A stretch of 8,267 nt of DNA, taken from Chloroflexota bacterium (GTDB lineage: Bacteria; Chloroflexota; Anaerolineae; J102). The notes below the pieces were generated by a model, which was not told the DNA's origin, made no database searches, and saw only the letters and a list, made by a program, of their open reading frames with translations. The translations under genes were made by a program, and so were the position numbers. How positions within the stretch are numbered: the stretch's first letter is position 1; every line of letters starts with the position of its first letter. The stretch covers positions 1 through 8,267 of the forward strand of contig JAADFV010000065.1 in NCBI GenBank assembly GCA_013152695.1, given 5' to 3'. Positions 4,904 through 8,267 of the stretch are shown piece by piece.

Positions 4904-5547
4904 ATGAGCCCATTACCGTTTTGTTGGTTGATGATCACGCCATCGTGCGACAAGGGATCCGCGCTTTCTTAGAAACCCAGCCCGATATTCAGGTTGTGGG
5001 CGAAGCTGCCACCGGTGCCGAAGCGGTTGCTGTGGCTCTCGAAACCGCCCCCGACGTGGTATTGATGGACCTGATCATGCCCGATAGTGATGGTGTCGAA
5101 GCAACGCGTGCCTTGCGTCGTGTCAGCCCTCATTCGCAGGTGGTCATTCTCACCTCCTATCACGAAGATGAGCATATTTTTCCTGCCATCAAAGCAGGGG
5201 CACTATCATACCTGCTAAAAGACATTGCTCCGGATGAATTGGCGGATGCCGTGCGCGGCGCTGCCCGCGGCGAAGCTTCTATCCATCCTAGTGTAGCCAC
5301 ACGTCTGGTGGCAGAGGTACGCCAACCGCGTCGAGCAGGAGTGAATCCATTTACCGAACTTAGTGATCGGGAATTTCAGGTCTTGGGTCTTATTGCAGAG
5401 GGGCTAGATAATGCCACCATCGCCGAACGTCTGAGCATCAGCGAAAAGACCGTGAAAAGCCATGTCAGCAATATTCTTAGCAAGCTTCATCTTGCAGACC
5501 GTACTCAGGCCGCTGTTTTTGCCTGGAAGGAGGGAATTGCCCGTTAA
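4900..5547 (+). CDS. Two-component response regulator, NarL/LuxR family
   Basis: A 215-residue DNA-binding regulator, typical length for NarL/FixJ types, and the partner of the upstream kinase. The receiver domain (about 5-120) has the acidic pair Asp11/Asp12, the phosphorylation site Asp57 (VVLMDLIMPD), the conserved Thr85 (VVILTSY) and Lys108 (YLLKD). A linker rich in Arg and Pro (about 138-150) leads to the LuxR-type helix-turn-helix at about 153-210, with LSDREFQVLGLIAEGL (154-169), ATIAERLSISEKTVKSHVSNI (172-192) and KLHLADRTQA (195-204). All catalytic receiver residues are present, so it should be phosphorylatable. The ATG at 4900 overlaps the kinase stop codon by four bases, and GGAG at 4888-4891 lies 8 nt upstream, inside the kinase gene. 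It resembles LiaR/VraR-like regulators; targets are unknown, though the large secreted-protein gene just downstream is an obvious candidate. Confidence 0.96.
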   Translation: MNEPITVLLVDDHAIVRQGIRAFLETQPDIQVVGEAATGAEAVAVALETAPDVVLMDLIMPDSDGVEATRALRRVSPHSQVVILTSYHEDEHIFPAIKAGALSYLLKDIAPDELADAVRGAARGEASIHPSVATRLVAEVRQPRRAGVNPFTELSDREFQVLGLIAEGLDNATIAERLSISEKTVKSHVSNILSKLHLADRTQAAVFAWKEGIAR

Positions 5548-5659
5548 TTGGGCACGATAAAGATACAAGTGCATCTTTTAGGATAGAGACTTAAGGGAAG
5601 CTCGCCGTGTGTTTTCTGTTTGTCCAAATCTGCTTTTCTGTTTCCCTGGAGGTTCTATC
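5548..5659 (+). promoter_or_regulatory. Leader of the secreted giant, with a 22-bp spaced direct repeat
   Basis: The 112-bp gap contains two exact copies of TTTTCTGTTT at 5612-5621 and 5634-5643, start-to-start distance 22 bp (about two helical turns), just before the ribosome binding site GGAGG at 5648-5652. An AT-rich 6-bp hairpin AAAGAT / ATCTTT (5559-5564 and 5573-5578) sits just after the regulator stop. It is too weak for a confident terminator. No convincing -10/-35 pair was found, so co-transcription with the kinase and regulator is possible. Confidence 0.35.
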
Positions 5660-8267
5660 ATGATTCGCTATAAATTTGTTCATTTGCTACTTCTATGCTC
5701 ACTGCTTTTTGCTCTACCTGCGCCAGTGCTGGCATCCACCGCGCCCGCCAGTACGAGTGGCGTCGATCTCACGGTAACTGTCACTGCCTCGCCCGCCGGC
5801 ATTTTCCCCGCCCAGGTTACCGTCTATCTTTCCTATGCCAGTGGAGGGGGAGATCAGCAGATTGTGGTCACGCCCTCATCACCGACGGCCACATTCACCA
5901 ATCTCTACCGCAACCGCCTTTATAAGATTCAGGCTGTGCCCGGCCAATCCAGAGGTGCCTTTCCTTCGCAAGCTGTCCAGGTGCTCACACCGGCTGTGGG
6001 TGCACCAGATAACCAAACCTTGCAACTGAGCGATACTCCGCCCATCTCAGGCCATGTAATGAAGCCTGACGCATCAGCTGGAGAACCGGCCACGGTCAAG
6101 GTTTTCAATGCCACCTGTACCCAGGAACAGTTTTCGGTGGGGACGAGTAGTCTTGGTTATTATGAGCTTAGCCTGCGTGATGGCGCCTACTGTTTACAAG
6201 CCGAAGCCCTGGACACAGTGCACTACAATGATTCGTCATTCAAACCGGTTGTCAGCAGTGCTGCTAATGCTCAAAGCATTGATCTGCTCCTGAAAGCTAA
6301 GGGCATGAACACCATCCAGGGGCAAGCCACGACCGATGAAAATCCATCGCGACCAGTGCAAAACGCACGTATTACTGCCACAAAACTCGGCACTTCCGAA
6401 GCTGTTAGTACCACGACAAACACAGAGGGGAATTATAGCTTGCAGGTGCCGGCGGCGGCCGCTACCTGGCTTGTCAAGGCGGAAGTAACAGAAAACACAC
6501 AGCCCGGGGGGCTTACGGCACCACCCCTGCCCAAACAGGTGACCTTTGTGAGTAATGAAATTGTCACCGTCACCCGTGATTTTACCTTCACAGTACCTAG
6601 CGGCGACGCTCACATTGCCGGCACCGTGATGATTACCGGAACTGTGCCGATTGTGCCGACCTTTCCCGTCACTGTGACCGCCTTCAATGTGCAGGAATCC
6701 TTCTTCGATAGCATTGCTCCTGACGACGGTAGTTTCGATCTGAGCGTCAGCGGGAAGCGTAACTATTTGGTGGGAGTGCAAGGAACCGTAGTACGTGGGC
6801 CGGATGGCTCTGTCTACACCAATGTCAATCCCCAATGGGTTCATGTGGATAATGGAGAAATCAAGGATATCGGAATCCTCTGGCTCAAACAGATCGAGTG
6901 GCCCAACCTTTCTACCATCTCTGGGTCGGTACTCACCACCGAGGGAGAGCCCGCTAATGTTCGGGTCATCGGCATCAATCTCAGTACGCAGACCCCCACC
7001 GCCCCTGCTTCCACCGATGAACAGGGCAACTTCACCCTCTATGTCAACCCCGGCACCTGGTGGGTGGCTGTCTCCCTGGCCGAAGAAGACGCGTACTTGC
7101 CCTATCGCTTACAGTGGCAAAAGATCGTCACGGTTGAAGCCGGGCAGGACGTGACGGGGGTGCAATTGACCGTGCGCAAAGCCGATGCCACGATACACGG
7201 GACCTTGACACGCGGAGAAGGTGGCCCTTTGGCCAGCGATGCCTGCGGTGTGGTTGCCGCCTATAAAAAAGGCGAACCTGACACCTACAACTTTGCTACC
7301 ATCGAAGGGGGTATCTTTGATTTGGCCGTAATCACCGGCACCTATCGCCTGGAGGTGATCCCCAATCCCAGCCTGGAAGCAGTGCAAAACTTGCTGCCCG
7401 AAGACTGCGAGGCTGGCAAATATCTTCCGGCAACGGTGGCAAAAGTGGAGGTGACGACAACCGGTGTCACCGAAGTGACAATCCCCTTGCAAAGCAGCAT
7501 GGCCACCATCCACGGTCAGCTCTGGGATCGCTTCCAAGACGAGGCAGTCAGCGGCTGGGGCGGTGTACTGCTCGGCTGGAATCCCGCCCTGAAAACCTGG
7601 TCAGCTACGCAGATTGATAAGGCCAGCGGCCGTGGTGACTTGCGTGCCACCTCGGGCGAGTGGCTGCTCAAATTCCGTATCAATCCTGATTCGGGCTACC
7701 GAGAGTTACCTTCTCTCGTTCATGCCACTGTGCCCGAAGGCGAGACAGATGTAGAGGTGCACCTTCCCGTGATGAAGGTTGCCAATCCTGTGCCCGGCCA
7801 TGTGCTGGACCCCGATGGAAATGCCGTGAAATGGGTGCTCGTGCGGGCTGTAGGTGTACCTGGCAATGCCAGCGACATCACCGACAAGACCGGCGCCTTC
7901 ACACTCACACTCACCAGCGGTGCTTATCTCGTGGAGGTACTGGGCCCGGCTGAATTACTGACCGACAACGACTGGATCAGCCCCGCCCCGCAAAAACTAC
8001 TCCTCTTACCCAACACGCCGCCCCCCACCCTCACCTTGCAATATCGCCGCGGCGATGCTGATATTCACGGTAGCTTGATTTTCAGTGGCACCCTGGCCAG
8101 CGCTATCGGCGACAAGCGGGCGTTGATCACGGGGATGGCGCGGGGAGGGCACAGTAAAAGCTGGGTGAACATGCCCCTCGCCCCCGGCGAGGAATATCAC
8201 CTGCCTGCGCTGAAAGGGCAAAAATGGCTGGTCAGCGCCTCGTACTGGGATGGCGAGCAGTTATGGG
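5660..8267 (+). CDS. Large secreted multi-domain beta-sandwich protein (carboxypeptidase-regulatory-like repeats), 3' end outside window
   Basis: The frame is open from the ATG at 5660 to the window edge: 869 codons with no stop. GGAGG at 5648-5652 with a 7-nt gap sets the start. Residues 1-25 form a signal peptide (basic R3/K5, hydrophobic core, VLA cleavage before S26); Cys13 is not in a lipobox. A beta-rich N-terminal domain (about 33-127) is followed by units each opening with a pattern like (A/T/D)-x-(I/V)-x-G-x-(V/L), with the Gly at 131, 221, 321, 422, 514, 619, 713 and 804. The spacing is 90-105 residues. Typical unit text is DEQGNFTLYVNPGTWWVAV or DKTGAFTLTLTSGAYLVEV, the Gly-x-(Phe/Tyr)-x-Leu and Gly-x-(Tyr/Trp)-x-Val strands of carboxypeptidase-regulatory/transthyretin-like folds. 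The four mature cysteines pair within units (153/178 and 529/583), suggesting disulfides. No catalytic domain is seen so far. It probably forms a stalk or surface scaffold; what it displays or binds lies beyond the window or is unknown. Confidence 0.88.
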   Translation, partial: MIRYKFVHLLLLCSLLFALPAPVLASTAPASTSGVDLTVTVTASPAGIFPAQVTVYLSYASGGGDQQIVVTPSSPTATFTNLYRNRLYKIQAVPGQSRGAFPSQAVQVLTPAVGAPDNQTLQLSDTPPISGHVMKPDASAGEPATVKVFNATCTQEQFSVGTSSLGYYELSLRDGAYCLQAEALDTVHYNDSSFKPVVSSAANAQSIDLLLKAKGMNTIQGQATTDENPSRPVQNARITATKLGTSEAVSTTTNTEGNYSLQVPAAAATWLVKAEVTENTQPGGLTAPPLPKQVTFVSNEIVTVTRDFTFTVPSGDAHIAGTVMITGTVPIVPTFPVTVTAFNVQESFFDSIAPDDGSFDLSVSGKRNYLVGVQGTVVRGPDGSVYTNVNPQWVHVDNGEIKDIGILWLKQIEWPNLSTISGSVLTTEGEPANVRVIGINLSTQTPTAPASTDEQGNFTLYVNPGTWWVAVSLAEEDAYLPYRLQWQKIVTVEAGQDVTGVQLTVRKADATIHGTLTRGEGGPLASDACGVVAAYKKGEPDTYNFATIEGGIFDLAVITGTYRLEVIPNPSLEAVQNLLPEDCEAGKYLPATVAKVEVTTTGVTEVTIPLQSSMATIHGQLWDRFQDEAVSGWGGVLLGWNPALKTWSATQIDKASGRGDLRATSGEWLLKFRINPDSGYRELPSLVHATVPEGETDVEVHLPVMKVANPVPGHVLDPDGNAVKWVLVRAVGVPGNASDITDKTGAFTLTLTSGAYLVEVLGPAELLTDNDWISPAPQKLLLLPNTPPPTLTLQYRRGDADIHGSLIFSGTLASAIGDKRALITGMARGGHSKSWVNMPLAPGEEYHLPALKGQKWLVSASYWDGEQLW

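Noticed and set aside
3398..5547. Naming the kinase-regulator pair liaS-liaR or vraS-vraR
   Set aside because: Only the general domain order and motifs match. The sensor region differs and no LiaF-like gene is present, so the symbols would be misleading.
5558..5580. Intrinsic terminator after the response regulator
   Set aside because: The stem is only six AT-rich pairs and the T-run is short and part of the stem; too weak to call, so co-transcription with the downstream gene stays open.
6236..6844. 202-codon open frame on the minus strand
   Set aside because: Antisense to the continuous secreted-protein frame, which has a signal peptide, a ribosome binding site and repeating units.

Overview
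The window looks like chromosomal DNA of a free-living bacterium with a secreted or exposed cell surface, most probably a member of the Chloroflexota (Anaerolineae/Caldilineae-like). The main evidence is the HisKA_3 histidine kinase, whose EERNRLARDLHDSVKQQVFA block and preceding HAMP segment match, from memory, kinases common in that phylum. The mix of DNRLRE-type and carboxypeptidase-regulatory-like secreted proteins and a long TTAACGC... palindromic intergenic repeat also fit. This placement is inference; no rRNA or phylogenetic marker is present.

Layout. (1) 1-295, minus: N-terminus of a secreted protein with a signal peptide and the start of a DNRLRE-like beta-sandwich domain, cut by the window edge. 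(2) 296-688: noncoding, carrying one copy of an intergenic repeat. (3) 689-1471, minus: a complete crotonase-family acyl-CoA enzyme, closest in motifs to PaaG-type isomerases. (4) 1472-1831: noncoding, with a candidate promoter for that gene, the second repeat copy in inverted orientation, and a separate strong hairpin. (5) 1832-2956, minus: a family 4-like glycosyltransferase. (6) 2957-3397: a divergent regulatory region with a full-consensus promoter facing left (TTGACA-N17-TATAAT), a near-consensus promoter facing right, a possible leaderless 69-codon small ORF and a structured leader. (7) 3398-5547, plus: a two-component pair, a membrane NarL/LiaS-type histidine kinase and a LuxR-type response regulator, overlapping by ATGA. 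(8) 5660 to the window end, plus: the first 869 codons of a very large secreted protein built of about eight tandem beta-sandwich units of roughly 90-105 residues.

How the genes may work together. The kinase and regulator are clearly one operon and one signalling pathway. The giant secreted protein lies 112 bp downstream on the same strand and could be co-transcribed or be a regulatory target. The divergent glycosyltransferase shares the kinase's promoter region and may contribute to surface polysaccharide. A cell-envelope theme (two exported proteins, a glycosyltransferase, an envelope-type two-component system) is plausible but inferred. The acyl-CoA enzyme stands alone, with no aromatic-degradation or beta-oxidation partners in view, and is bracketed by the inverted repeat pair.

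No tRNA, rRNA, CRISPR array or transposase was recognised. The most unusual points are the inverted repeat pair around the acyl-CoA enzyme, the consensus promoter firing almost directly onto a small ORF, and the regular architecture of the secreted giant.
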